Part shown: piece by piece, positions 1-6,006 of the stretch
How the letters are laid out: every line of letters starts with the position of its first letter
Numbering within the stretch: the stretch's first letter is position 1
Assembly: GCA_030606525.1 (NCBI GenBank)
Contig: JAUWGG010000043.1
Location: 1 to 7,643 of the forward strand
Length of the DNA: 7,643 nt
Direction of reading: 5' to 3'
DNA from: Methanobacteriota archaeon
GTDB taxonomy: Archaea; Thermoplasmatota; Thermoplasmata; JAUWGG01
Notes under the pieces: model-generated
What the model saw: only the letters and a program-made list of their open reading frames with translations
Told to the model about the DNA's origin: nothing
Database searches by the model: none
Position numbers and translations under genes: made by a program

Positions 1-171
1 GATCTGCACTAATCCACTTCTATCTCTCAGTAAAGTGAAAGATATACCGCCTAAATTCCGAATGTCATGGATCCAACCCCCAACAATAACTTCTGTTCCT
101 TCATCGTCCTTTGTTATGCTCGAAGAGAGTTCTCTTTTAGACCATTCTTTTTTCGAAGGCATCTCAACCAT
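1..171 (-). CDS. aspS: Aspartyl-tRNA synthetase, archaeal type (N-terminal part, cut by window edge)
   Basis: The first 57 codons are visible and the frame is open to the window edge. The enzyme charges tRNA with aspartate in the cytoplasm. Residues about 27-57 form the start of the OB-fold anticodon-binding domain: V-G-G-W-I-H-D-I-R-N-L-G-G, then a L-L-R-D-R-S-G-L-V-Q stretch, which is the archaeal/eukaryal AspRS signature. I chose the ATG at 171; an in-frame ATG at 162 is the alternative. A palindromic A/T box at 191-201 sits about 25 bp upstream of 171, which fits a leaderless mRNA starting at or next to this ATG. His35 occupies the place of Trp26 in the Thermococcus discriminating enzyme, which hints at a non-discriminating AspRS that also charges tRNA-Asn (inference). 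The catalytic domain is outside the window. The 41-bp gap after the upstream flavoprotein gene holds this promoter. Confidence 0.9.
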   Translation of the reverse strand, partial: MVEMPSKKEWSKRELSSSITKDDEGTEVIVGGWIHDIRNLGGISFTLLRDRSGLVQI

Positions 172-190
172 ACCCTTAACTCTATTTTTG

Positions 191-201
191 ATATTTAAAA
201 T
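191..201 (-). promoter_or_regulatory. TATA box of aspS
   Basis: ATTTTAAATAT on the minus strand is a perfect palindrome. Its centre is about 25 bp upstream of the aspS ATG at 171, which is the usual archaeal TATA-to-start distance. It lies in the short gap between the upstream gene's stop and aspS, so aspS can be transcribed alone, probably leaderless. The position is seen in the sequence; the function is inferred. Confidence 0.6.
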
Positions 202-212
202 ACGTGATTCGT

Positions 213-1556
213 TTATATAATGTATTCTGTTATTCTCTTTCCCATTTTTCTTAGTGCTACATCTGCGGTCATGTTTATTATATCATACATCTGGGAGATT
301 TTACAACAATAAGTTTGTTCGAGAGCGCTCAATTCCATTACATTCGCACTATTCTCTACAGCAAAGGCTATGATATTGATCTTCGAGGCAGCATCCTTCC
401 CCACTGCCTGCGCTCCTAGAACCTTCATCGAACCCTTTTCGATCATCACTTTTAAGGTTATATTTTCTCCTCCAAACCATTCAGGCTTATTTAAATTCCT
501 CACTTTCGCAAATATACAATTCTCAGATGGCGTATTCATCCCCGTAGCAGCAACCTCTAGATCACCGATAACATTTACCACTGTACTTTTGCTTCCTGTA
601 TATTTTGCACTTCCACCGGCAGCATTTATCCCGGCAACCATTCCCTGCTTCATGGCCTGCGTGGCAACTTGTGCTGGCTTCTTTTTAGTTAAGGGAGATG
701 ATGAAAAGATGTGAATGCAATCCCCCGCAGCATATATGTTTGGGACAGAGGTTTTCATATTCTCGTTAACAGCGATACCTTTCTCATCCGTTTTAAGCAC
801 ATCTCTAACTAACTCCAAATTAGGTTTTGCACCCGCAGCTAAGAAGATTAGATCTGTCTTTATCTCATTTCCATCTACAATTGCCCCTTCTATTTTTTCA
901 TTCCCGATTATTTGTTCCAATTTGGAATTTAGAAAGACATTTATTCCCCTTTCCTTTAAATGTACTTCCACTATCTTTGCCATTTCTTCATCAAGGGTAT
1001 TTGGTACAAGATGAGGACTTTCTTCCACCACACTTACTTCCATATCTTGCTCTCTCAAAGCAAAACCTACTTCCAATCCGATCGCTCCCCCTCCAACCAC
1101 CAAAGCCTTTTTGCATTTTTTAAGAAAACGAATTATATTTTCTGCATCTTCCATCGTTTTTAACGTGAAAACTCCCTTACCCAAGAACTTCTTCAAGCCC
1201 ATAACATCGGGAATAACAGGTTTCTCTCCTAAGGCCAAAATCAAAGCATCATAACTAATTTCTTTACGTTTATTATTCTCTAAAGACTTTACAACTATTG
1301 CCTTCTTTTTGGGAACGATTCTTATAACTTCATGGTGAAGATATACATCAGTTCTTGAGGTGGGGGGGAATGGATGAACCAATCTATCCAATTCGATTTG
1401 ACCTCCGATAGCGTAGGGAAGGGAGCAGGGTGAATAGGTTGCATACCTTCTCCTTTCTATGATGGTGATGTGTGCTTTCTTATCTATCAATGATGCCCAT
1501 TTAGCTGCAAATATTCCGCCAGGTCCCAGACCGACGATCGCAATATCTTTAACCAT
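213..1556 (-). CDS. FAD/NAD(P)-dependent disulfide oxidoreductase, CoA-disulfide reductase / NADH oxidase family
   Basis: A 447-residue flavoprotein, close to the family's usual length of about 440-450. The N-terminal FAD Rossmann motif is GLGPGG (9-14). A single redox cysteine, C44, lies in Y-S-P-C-S-L-P-Y-A-I-G-G, the position of the CoADR/Nox active-site Cys. The NAD(P)-binding motif GGGAIG is at 155-160, the second FAD motif (V-P-N-I-Y-A-A-G-D) at 271-279, and the C-terminal dimerisation domain at about 320-447. Family members reduce CoA disulfide, polysulfide or O2 with NAD(P)H in the cytoplasm; the substrate cannot be set from sequence. Near the C-terminus the usual Y/C-x-P-P motif reads T-Y-C-C-K-I-S, so substrate handling may differ. 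The ATG at 1556 follows a GTGGAG that is too close (2 nt) to be a normal Shine-Dalgarno. The gene is divergent from the phosphoesterase gene and lies just upstream of aspS. Confidence 0.9.
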   Translation of the reverse strand: MVKDIAIVGLGPGGIFAAKWASLIDKKAHITIIERRRYATYSPCSLPYAIGGQIELDRLVHPFPPTSRTDVYLHHEVIRIVPKKKAIVVKSLENNKRKEISYDALILALGEKPVIPDVMGLKKFLGKGVFTLKTMEDAENIIRFLKKCKKALVVGGGAIGLEVGFALREQDMEVSVVEESPHLVPNTLDEEMAKIVEVHLKERGINVFLNSKLEQIIGNEKIEGAIVDGNEIKTDLIFLAAGAKPNLELVRDVLKTDEKGIAVNENMKTSVPNIYAAGDCIHIFSSSPLTKKKPAQVATQAMKQGMVAGINAAGGSAKYTGSKSTVVNVIGDLEVAATGMNTPSENCIFAKVRNLNKPEWFGGENITLKVMIEKGSMKVLGAQAVGKDAASKINIIAFAVENSANVMELSALEQTYCCKISQMYDIINMTADVALRKMGKRITEYII

Positions 1557-1607
1557 ATCTCCACTTTCCTTTTAGCGCGATTAACCTCTCTGGTATGGTT
1601 ATCTATT

Positions 1608-1616
1608 GTTTAAATC
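1608..1616 (-). promoter_or_regulatory. Probable TATA box of the flavoprotein gene
   Basis: GATTTAAAC on the minus strand lies about 55 bp upstream of the ATG at 1556. It predicts a transcript start near 1586 and a 5' leader of about 30 nt. This is a weaker assignment than the leaderless boxes elsewhere in the window. Confidence 0.4.
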
Positions 1617-1653
1617 TTATCGTTATTTGTGTTCGTATGAGAACTTCAACGCG

Positions 1654-1661
1654 TTTATATA
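1654..1661 (+). promoter_or_regulatory. TATA box of the metallophosphoesterase gene
   Basis: TTTATATA lies with its centre about 27 bp upstream of the GTG start at 1685, in the divergent intergenic region. The spacing predicts a transcript beginning at or very near the GTG, so the mRNA is probably leaderless. No Shine-Dalgarno sequence is visible before the start. Confidence 0.65.
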
Positions 1662-1684
1662 CAAATTGATCCTATGGTTGTAAC

Positions 1685-2398
1685 GTGGACAAGATCGAGA
1701 TCATGCCAAATATATATTTAACGAACGATTATGCTCTTTATTTAGATGATGGAATAATAGCCATAGCGGATCTGCATCTTGGCTATGAAGCCGTTCTTCA
1801 AGCGCAAGGTGTCTCAATACCCAGGTTTCAGAAGAAGATCATAATGAACAGGTTGAGGAACATCCTTCAAAAATATGAACCTGAGCTTATTGTAGTGAAT
1901 GGTGATTTCAAACACGAATTCAGCAGGAATCTTTGGCAGGAATGGGAAGAGGTGAGGGAAGTTTTGGCGCTGCTCACTAAAAAGGCTGAAGTGGTATTGG
2001 TGAGGGGGAACCATGACAATTACCTAAAAACGATAACCTCAAAATTAAATGTACCTTTGGTAAAAAGATACTCATGGGGAAATTTAACATTTGTCCACGG
2101 TCATGAAAAAGTGAAGCAGGAAGGACACATGGTCCTTGGTCATGATCATCCCTCCCTCAAATTAAGGGATGCGATCGGAGCGTCTATCAAATTACCTTGC
2201 TTCCTGTTCAATAAAAAGGAGAAGATAATAGTGCTGCCTGCGATAAGTCCCCTTGCAACCGGTACCAATGTAGTGCATAAATCAAAATTTTTATCTCCAC
2301 TATTGAATGAAGTGGATATGTCATCATCTGATGTATATGCCATCAGTGAGATAGGTCTGCTGGATTTTAAGAAAATAAGGGATTTAACCGCTCTTTGA
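1685..2398 (+). CDS. Metallophosphoesterase, SbcD-related archaeal family (COG1407/TIGR00024 type)
   Basis: A 237-residue calcineurin-like phosphoesterase with all the metal-binding motifs in order: D-L-H-L-G (29-33), G-D-F-K-H (73-77), G-N-H-D (108-111), H-G-H (138-140) and G-H-D-H-P (152-156). These bind two divalent metals for phosphodiester or phosphomonoester cleavage. The G-D-x-K-H-E-F variant and the C-terminal L-P-A-I-S-P-L-A-T-G-T segment (184-194) mark the ICC/SbcD-related group, which in bacteria includes the ligase-associated nuclease PdeM. The physiological substrate of the archaeal members is not known to me. The chosen start is GTG at 1685, because the TATA box at 1654-1661 is 27 bp away; an in-frame ATG at 1703 is possible but would lose the conserved first strand. 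No partner nuclease, helicase or ligase gene is adjacent. It converges on the DUF62 gene with an 8-bp gap. Confidence 0.9.
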   Translation: MDKIEIMPNIYLTNDYALYLDDGIIAIADLHLGYEAVLQAQGVSIPRFQKKIIMNRLRNILQKYEPELIVVNGDFKHEFSRNLWQEWEEVREVLALLTKKAEVVLVRGNHDNYLKTITSKLNVPLVKRYSWGNLTFVHGHEKVKQEGHMVLGHDHPSLKLRDAIGASIKLPCFLFNKKEKIIVLPAISPLATGTNVVHKSKFLSPLLNEVDMSSSDVYAISEIGLLDFKKIRDLTAL

Positions 2399-2406
2399 TC
2401 GTAGAT

Positions 2407-3180
2407 CTACATCTTAATAGCTACTTTTTCTCCAATTTTTATGTCGAGCACTTCGTTTGCCCTTCTTCTATTGCAGCTTATCTCAAAGAGCGCGAAGCTT
2501 GAGATCGTAGCCAAAGCTTCTCCTTCTTCAACATAACCGTAGCTCTTAAGGAATTTTAGCATGAATGTCTTCCCATTGATCCCTATTTCGATGCTGTCCC
2601 CATGTTTGAAAGCGCTGCTGATCTGCTTTCCAGGTATATTTGTGACGACATTCCCGAACTTATCTATGAAGATGACCTTCCCCTCGATGATGTTATTTTT
2701 AATTCGAGCTTTTCCAAAATCCATGTCTTCATAATCTTCTATCTTTATGCCCATCTCTTTCGGTCCAATGCCTTTTGATAGATGGGCAGCTACTGGAGCA
2801 AATATGTCCCTTCCATGGAATGTGTTCGAAACTTTATCTAGGAAATACTCCGGGTTAGTTATCTCATAAACTGATCTTAAACCCAATTCTCTTGCAGCTG
2901 GAATGAGAAGTCCATTATCAGGACCGATCATCAACCCTCTTTTACAATCAACTATTATCCCCCTTCTCTCTGTGCCAACGCCAGGGTCCACAACACCTAT
3001 GTGAACAGCAAAAGGGAAATGCGGCACAGTTTTATAAAGAACAAAAGCTCCTTCCAAGATATTGTGGGCAGATATCGAATGAGATATATCTATGATCCTT
3101 TCATTTGAATTTATAGAGAGAATAACAGCTTTCATCTGGGCAGCGTATTCCCAGCCGATATCTGTTGTTAAAGTTATCAT
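2407..3180 (-). CDS. SAM hydroxide adenosyltransferase (DUF62, chlorinase/fluorinase fold)
   Basis: A 257-residue protein, the usual DUF62 length. The family converts S-adenosylmethionine plus water/hydroxide to adenosine and methionine; its biological role is unsettled. Motifs in order: T-T-D-I-G (5-9), V-V-D-P-G-V-G-T-E-R (63-72), G-P-D-N-G-L-L-I-P (86-94), N-T-F-H-G-R-D-I-F-A-P (119-129) and F-I-D-K-F-G-N-V-V-T-N (171-181). D65, R72 and H122 match the Asp-Arg-His triad of the characterised Pyrococcus enzyme PH0463. The halide-site loop of true fluorinases is not evident, so a halogenase is unlikely. The C-terminal S-S-F-A-L-F-E-I-S-C-N-R (227-238) replaces the common S-F-G-F-L-E-I-A-x-N-R form. 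The ATG at 3180 has a TATA-like box about 25 bp upstream and no Shine-Dalgarno, which suggests a leaderless, single-gene transcript. Confidence 0.92.
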   Translation of the reverse strand: MITLTTDIGWEYAAQMKAVILSINSNERIIDISHSISAHNILEGAFVLYKTVPHFPFAVHIGVVDPGVGTERRGIIVDCKRGLMIGPDNGLLIPAARELGLRSVYEITNPEYFLDKVSNTFHGRDIFAPVAAHLSKGIGPKEMGIKIEDYEDMDFGKARIKNNIIEGKVIFIDKFGNVVTNIPGKQISSAFKHGDSIEIGINGKTFMLKFLKSYGYVEEGEALATISSFALFEISCNRRRANEVLDIKIGEKVAIKM

Positions 3181-3200
3181 GGTTCAATCTTAAATAAGCG

Positions 3201-3208
3201 GTTTAAAG
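3201..3208 (-). promoter_or_regulatory. Probable TATA box of the DUF62 gene
   Basis: CTTTAAAC on the minus strand is centred about 25 bp upstream of the ATG at 3180, which fits a leaderless transcript. A second A/T-rich stretch lies at 3212-3223, so the exact box is uncertain. The rest of the 182-bp gap (3181-3362) shows no RNA gene or convincing ORF. Confidence 0.45.
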
Positions 3209-3362
3209 AGCATATATTTATTTACCATTTCTCCACCAGTCCTATGCCAATATCTATATCTAACCTCTTTAATGCTACTATAATAATGGTAATATTTAAG
3301 GATAACTGCGTATAAAGAAGTTCGTTACTTTTCTGAAAATTGGCAATCACTAGTTCTTCAGT

Positions 3363-3836
3363 TTAGCGATAATCACTGTCAGGGCGTCTTCTTGTGACTC
3401 TCTTTATAACAAACTTTCCTCTACTCTGGCAATATCCCATGCGAAAATTTACATCAAAATCCCTAAAAAGAGGGTAACGTCCTAACAATGGGAGCTCTGG
3501 AAAACCCTTTCTCAAGGGTATTTGTACGGGGATTTCGTAATCATATATTTCTCTTCTTTGACCGAACTGGATCCGTATCTCCGTCTCCACAGCAATCATA
3601 CGCCCGCTTGCAGTACTTGTCTGAATTGGTGAGCATTCTGTGGTATTTATTCCCAAGTTATCTGCAAATTCTCTCGAAATCATAGAGAAATCAGCACCAG
3701 AGTCAACAAGCATAAGTGTATCAAGAGGCTGATACCCTTTATATCGCAGTCTAACAGGAATCATTGGTCGAAGGATTATGCCCTTTGGAGAAGGATACTT
3801 AGCAAACTCGTACGAAAGAGATGACATAGGGATCAC
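3363..3836 (-). CDS. Retropepsin-like aspartic protease (clan AA), coupled to DUF5678-like gene
   Basis: A 157-residue single-domain protein. L-V-D-S-G-A-D-F-S (43-51) is the retropepsin-type active-site loop with catalytic D45. It is followed by a helix like those of this family (S-R-E-F-A-D-N-L-G-I, 54-63). P-L-L-G-R (116-120) matches the second conserved hydrophobic-hydrophobic-Gly motif, and F-D-V-N-F (127-131) the following strand. Retropepsin-like proteins work as dimers, one Asp per chain. There is no signal peptide or membrane segment, so it is probably cytoplasmic. The likely start is GTG at 3836, whose TG is shared with the TGA of the upstream small gene (4-nt GTGA overlap); the in-frame ATG at 3827 is the alternative. 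The overlap indicates translational coupling. The target is unknown. Confidence 0.75.
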   Translation of the reverse strand: MIPMSSLSYEFAKYPSPKGIILRPMIPVRLRYKGYQPLDTLMLVDSGADFSMISREFADNLGINTTECSPIQTSTASGRMIAVETEIRIQFGQRREIYDYEIPVQIPLRKGFPELPLLGRYPLFRDFDVNFRMGYCQSRGKFVIKRVTRRRPDSDYR

Positions 3837-4048
3837 AGAGTGACTCTCTCTGTAGGAACTTTAAATAAGAAAGGAATTTTGTTGGGATACTTGTTACGAG
3901 TCTCTTTCAGCACAACTGTTATACTCTTGCCTTTGGTAACTATTTGTTGATCTACTACAGTAACCCAAAATCCTTGAAACGCACTAAGGTTTTGGTTGAC
4001 TAGCCAATCGAAGTTCTTATTCCTTTCGTCTTTCATACTCCATCCCAC
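3833..4048 (-). CDS. Small DUF5678-like protein
   Basis: A 71-residue protein if it starts at GTG 4048, or 67 residues from ATG 4036. The pattern F-D-W-L-V-N-Q-N (13-20), then F-Q-G-F-W-V-T-V-V-D-Q-Q-I-V-T-K-G-K-S (24-42), then a V-V-L-K-E segment and a C-terminal F-L-F-K-V-P (60-65), matches the DUF5678 layout. In that family a D-x-x-W-L-x-x-N helix is followed by a G-x-W-V-A-V-x-D/N hairpin and a final V-P. No catalytic residues or membrane segments are evident and the function is unknown. It is the first gene of a two-gene unit with the retropepsin-like protease. A TATA-like box at 4077-4085 would start the transcript near 4055. That leaves a leader of about 19 nt containing GGGATGGAG before ATG 4036, or about 7 nt before GTG 4048, so the start is not settled. 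Confidence 0.7.
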   Translation of the reverse strand: MGWSMKDERNKNFDWLVNQNLSAFQGFWVTVVDQQIVTKGKSITVVLKETRNKYPNKIPFLFKVPTERVTL

Positions 4049-4076
4049 AGCTGTGTTCTTATGTATGTCTCAGGTG

Positions 4077-4085
4077 TTATATATC
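4077..4085 (-). promoter_or_regulatory. Probable TATA box of the DUF5678-protease unit
   Basis: GATATATAA on the minus strand lies 33 bp (box centre) from GTG 4048 and 45 bp from ATG 4036. The predicted transcript start is near 4055. This makes the small gene and the protease an independent transcription unit, separate from the upstream thioredoxin reductase region. Confidence 0.5.
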
Positions 4086-4144
4086 TTTTGCTCTTTATTG
4101 GTTTTTTATTCAATCAAAAGAAAATCAGATGGATGTTATCTGTA

Positions 4145-4176
4145 GCGATAGGAAATTCTCAATTTTCCTACATCGC
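4145..4176 (-). terminator. Imperfect hairpin, possible terminator
   Basis: The outer arms GCGAT/ATCGC and the inner arms AGGAAA/TTTCCT form an interrupted stem with a small asymmetric bulge and a short A/T loop. It starts 8 nt after the stop of the broken mini-gene on the minus strand and lies before the next promoter. The T-runs on the minus strand (TTTTCTTTT) begin only about 20 nt beyond it, so a classical stem-plus-U-tract terminator is not shown. Confidence 0.35.
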
Positions 4177-4184
4177 AATTCTCA

Positions 4185-4322
4185 TCATTCTCTGTCCCAT
4201 TTCTTGGTGTAGGCGATGTAAGCGTATTCGTACTTACCTGTTTCTGGTATTAATTTAACCATTTTGCCAAGTTCCATGATCCTACCGCATTATTTGCATT
4301 TTACTTCTTTAATTTCATGCAT
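4185..4322 (-). pseudogene. Possible broken small zinc-ribbon-like gene with in-frame TAA
   Basis: Reading from ATG 4322 gives M-H-E-I-K-E-V-K-C-K, a TAA at 4290-4292, then C-G-R-I-M-E-L-G-K-M-V-K-L-I-P-E-T-G-K and on to W-D-R-E and a TGA at 4185-4187. Without the TAA this would be a 45-residue protein with a C-K-x-C-G metal-knuckle-like start, and the stop falls exactly between the two cysteines. The residues after the stop look protein-like (charged and aromatic, no further stop for 34 codons). A GTGAT stretch ends 3 nt before the ATG. An intact 30-codon ORF from ATG 4277 would lose the first cysteine. It lies 27 bp downstream of the thioredoxin reductase gene on the same strand. I do not recognise the family. 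Decay by point mutation is the simplest reading; a sequencing error or coincidence is possible. Confidence 0.35.
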
Positions 4323-4349
4323 TCAATCACATCTGTGAACTTCAATCGC

Positions 4350-5969
4350 TTATCTATTTTTCCTCAGCCAATAAGGACTAGATATATCTTCAAATGTTGA
4401 AAGAGCTGCTGTTGCTCCCTCACTTACAGCTGTAACGATTTGTCTCACACCTTCGGTTACATCCCCTGCAGCATATATTCGAGGTATATTGGTCCTTCTT
4501 CCTTCATCAGCTTCTATGAATCCGAAATCCGAAAGTTTTATCCCGACCTCCGAGGCGATCTGACTATTAGGTGTTTCTCCAATTGCAACGAATAAACCAT
4601 CTGCTTTAATTTCCTTTATTGTTCCATCCTTTACATCTTTTAATTTAACGCCTGTCATTTTATCTTCACCGACGATCTCCTCAACAACGGAATTCCATAT
4701 GATGGGAATATTCTCTCTCTTCACAGATTCTTGAAGGTATTTTTGAGCTCTGAACTCGCCCCTTCTGTGAACGATCTTTACATTCGTACCTACACTTTTA
4801 AGATAAAGCGCATCAGTTAATGCTGTGTTACCACCTCCAACCACGAGCACATTCTTATTTTTGAATAAATAACCATCACAGGTAGCGCAATAACTTACGC
4901 CGCGTCCAAAGAATCTCACTTCACCAGGGGCATTCAATTTTTTGTACGTAGCTCCTGTTGCGAGTATCAATGCTTTCCCAATGTAATTATTCTTAGGAGT
5001 AATGGCCTCGATGTTCTTTCCTATTTTAATTTCTTTAACTTCTTCTCCTTCATGGATTTCCACATAATTTCGGGCATGAGCGCCGATCATATCCATCAAT
5101 TTGACCCCTGCGATGTTTTGGAACCCAGGGTAATTCTCGACTATGGGTGTAACCGCAACTTGCCCACCAATAACACCCTTCTCTAAAATGATCGTACTAA
5201 GACCGCTGCGCTTTGCATAGATTCCAGCTGTCAACCCGGCAGGACCAGCTCCAACGATGATGAGGTCAACTTCCATTGCTTTTTTATCAACTGGAGCAGC
5301 CATTTCCTTTTCTGGTTTTAGATCAACCAATTCAGAAATAAATTTATCTTCCTGTTCAAGACCCGTGCTCGTTATTTTTTCATTAATGACCGTTTGGGGT
5401 ACTGAGCTAACATTGTATTTCTTCGCTAGATCGATATTCTCCGTTGCCTCAACGCACTCACTTGAAACAAGATCAGGTCTTTCCATTGCTGCTCTGAATG
5501 CATTTATCACTTGTCCCGGGCAATAGGGGCAAGTGGGTGTTACATAGACCTGAATATGCTTCTTTTCTTTTAGCTTAGAGAGAATTTCCTTGGATGATTC
5601 AGAAAGTCCGCTTTTCCTATGTGACACCATCATGATCGCTTCTATGAACGACCTTCCTTCCTCTCCTGCAGGTGCGCCTGTATATCGAATACTGTACTCT
5701 TCCGGGTTGATCAGTATAGTTGGCGACCTGATCACATTATATTTCTTGGATTTCTCATCCCCAATCGAATTGAATTTAACATCTATTTTGTTAGAAAGTT
5801 TCCCCAGATCAGTTGTGAACTTCACTGTAAGCGCGTTATATGGTTCGTTCTCTCCCTGTTTTGTGAACACCTCAAGTATTATCCTCTCCTTCATTTCCTT
5901 GAACTTTTCGATTAACGCTGCCCTCGTATCCTTCTTTATAAACCATTTTTGAGTATTTTTCTTGCGCAT
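4350..5969 (-). CDS. AhpF-like fusion: protein disulfide oxidoreductase (double thioredoxin fold) plus thioredoxin reductase
   Basis: 539 residues. Residues 1-220 form a tandem thioredoxin fold like archaeal PDO or the AhpF N-terminal domain. The first fold has no CxxC: E-V-F-T-K-Q-G-E-N-E-P-Y stands where it would be. The second has C-P-Y-C (147-150) and a cis-Pro S-V-P-Q-T (189-193). After a short linker (about 218-232) comes a TrxR module: FAD motif GAGPAG (240-245), redox pair C-A-T-C (361-364), nucleotide motif GGGNTA (378-383), H-R-R-x-x-F-R-A (401-408), typical of NADPH-type reductases, and Y-A-A-G-D-V (499-504). Electrons should flow NADPH to FAD to C361/C364 to C147/C150 and then to a peroxiredoxin or other thiol substrate. 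No peroxiredoxin gene is adjacent. A TATA-like box lies 27 bp upstream of ATG 5969 in the 37-bp gap, so it probably has its own leaderless promoter. Confidence 0.92.
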   Translation of the reverse strand: MRKKNTQKWFIKKDTRAALIEKFKEMKERIILEVFTKQGENEPYNALTVKFTTDLGKLSNKIDVKFNSIGDEKSKKYNVIRSPTILINPEEYSIRYTGAPAGEEGRSFIEAIMMVSHRKSGLSESSKEILSKLKEKKHIQVYVTPTCPYCPGQVINAFRAAMERPDLVSSECVEATENIDLAKKYNVSSVPQTVINEKITSTGLEQEDKFISELVDLKPEKEMAAPVDKKAMEVDLIIVGAGPAGLTAGIYAKRSGLSTIILEKGVIGGQVAVTPIVENYPGFQNIAGVKLMDMIGAHARNYVEIHEGEEVKEIKIGKNIEAITPKNNYIGKALILATGATYKKLNAPGEVRFFGRGVSYCATCDGYLFKNKNVLVVGGGNTALTDALYLKSVGTNVKIVHRRGEFRAQKYLQESVKRENIPIIWNSVVEEIVGEDKMTGVKLKDVKDGTIKEIKADGLFVAIGETPNSQIASEVGIKLSDFGFIEADEGRRTNIPRIYAAGDVTEGVRQIVTAVSEGATAALSTFEDISSPYWLRKNR

Positions 5970-5990
5970 GATCTCTCAACCCCTTATCCA

Positions 5991-6001
5991 TTAATATTTT
6001 T
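5991..6001 (-). promoter_or_regulatory. TATA box of the PDO-thioredoxin reductase gene
   Basis: AAAAATATTAA on the minus strand is centred about 27 bp upstream of the ATG at 5969, within the 37-bp gap after the dehydrogenase stop. The spacing fits a leaderless start. The gene may still be reached by read-through from the upstream Fe-S/dehydrogenase operon. Confidence 0.55.
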
Positions 6002-6006
6002 ATTCA

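Noticed and set aside
35..220. Plus-strand ORF at the left edge
   Set aside because: It is the antisense shadow of the aspS N-terminus and its promoter.
370..1163. Several plus-strand ORFs opposite the flavoprotein gene
   Set aside because: They are antisense to a complete, well-conserved protein and have no recognisable motifs.
2401..2410. Perfect palindrome GTAGATCTAC between the convergent genes
   Set aside because: It is short, has no loop, and includes the stop codon of the DUF62 gene; probably chance.
2407..3180. Fluorinase or chlorinase function for the DUF62 protein
   Set aside because: It has the Asp-Arg-His triad of the hydroxide adenosyltransferases, no evident halide-site loop, and no biosynthetic neighbours.
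3190..3235. 12-codon minus-strand ORF (M-V-N-K-Y-M-L-F-K-P-L-I) before the DUF62 gene as a leader peptide
   Set aside because: It covers the probable TATA box and would end upstream of the predicted transcript start, so it is unlikely to be transcribed as a leader.
4061..4258. Plus-strand 65-codon ORF with two hydrophobic stretches in the 4049-4349 gap
   Set aside because: It overlaps the minus-strand promoter, hairpin and mini-gene remnant, has no promoter or ribosome site of its own, and its hydrophobicity follows from T-rich sequence.
4290..4292. Stop-codon readthrough as selenocysteine or pyrrolysine in the mini-gene
   Set aside because: The codon is TAA, whereas selenocysteine uses TGA and pyrrolysine TAG.
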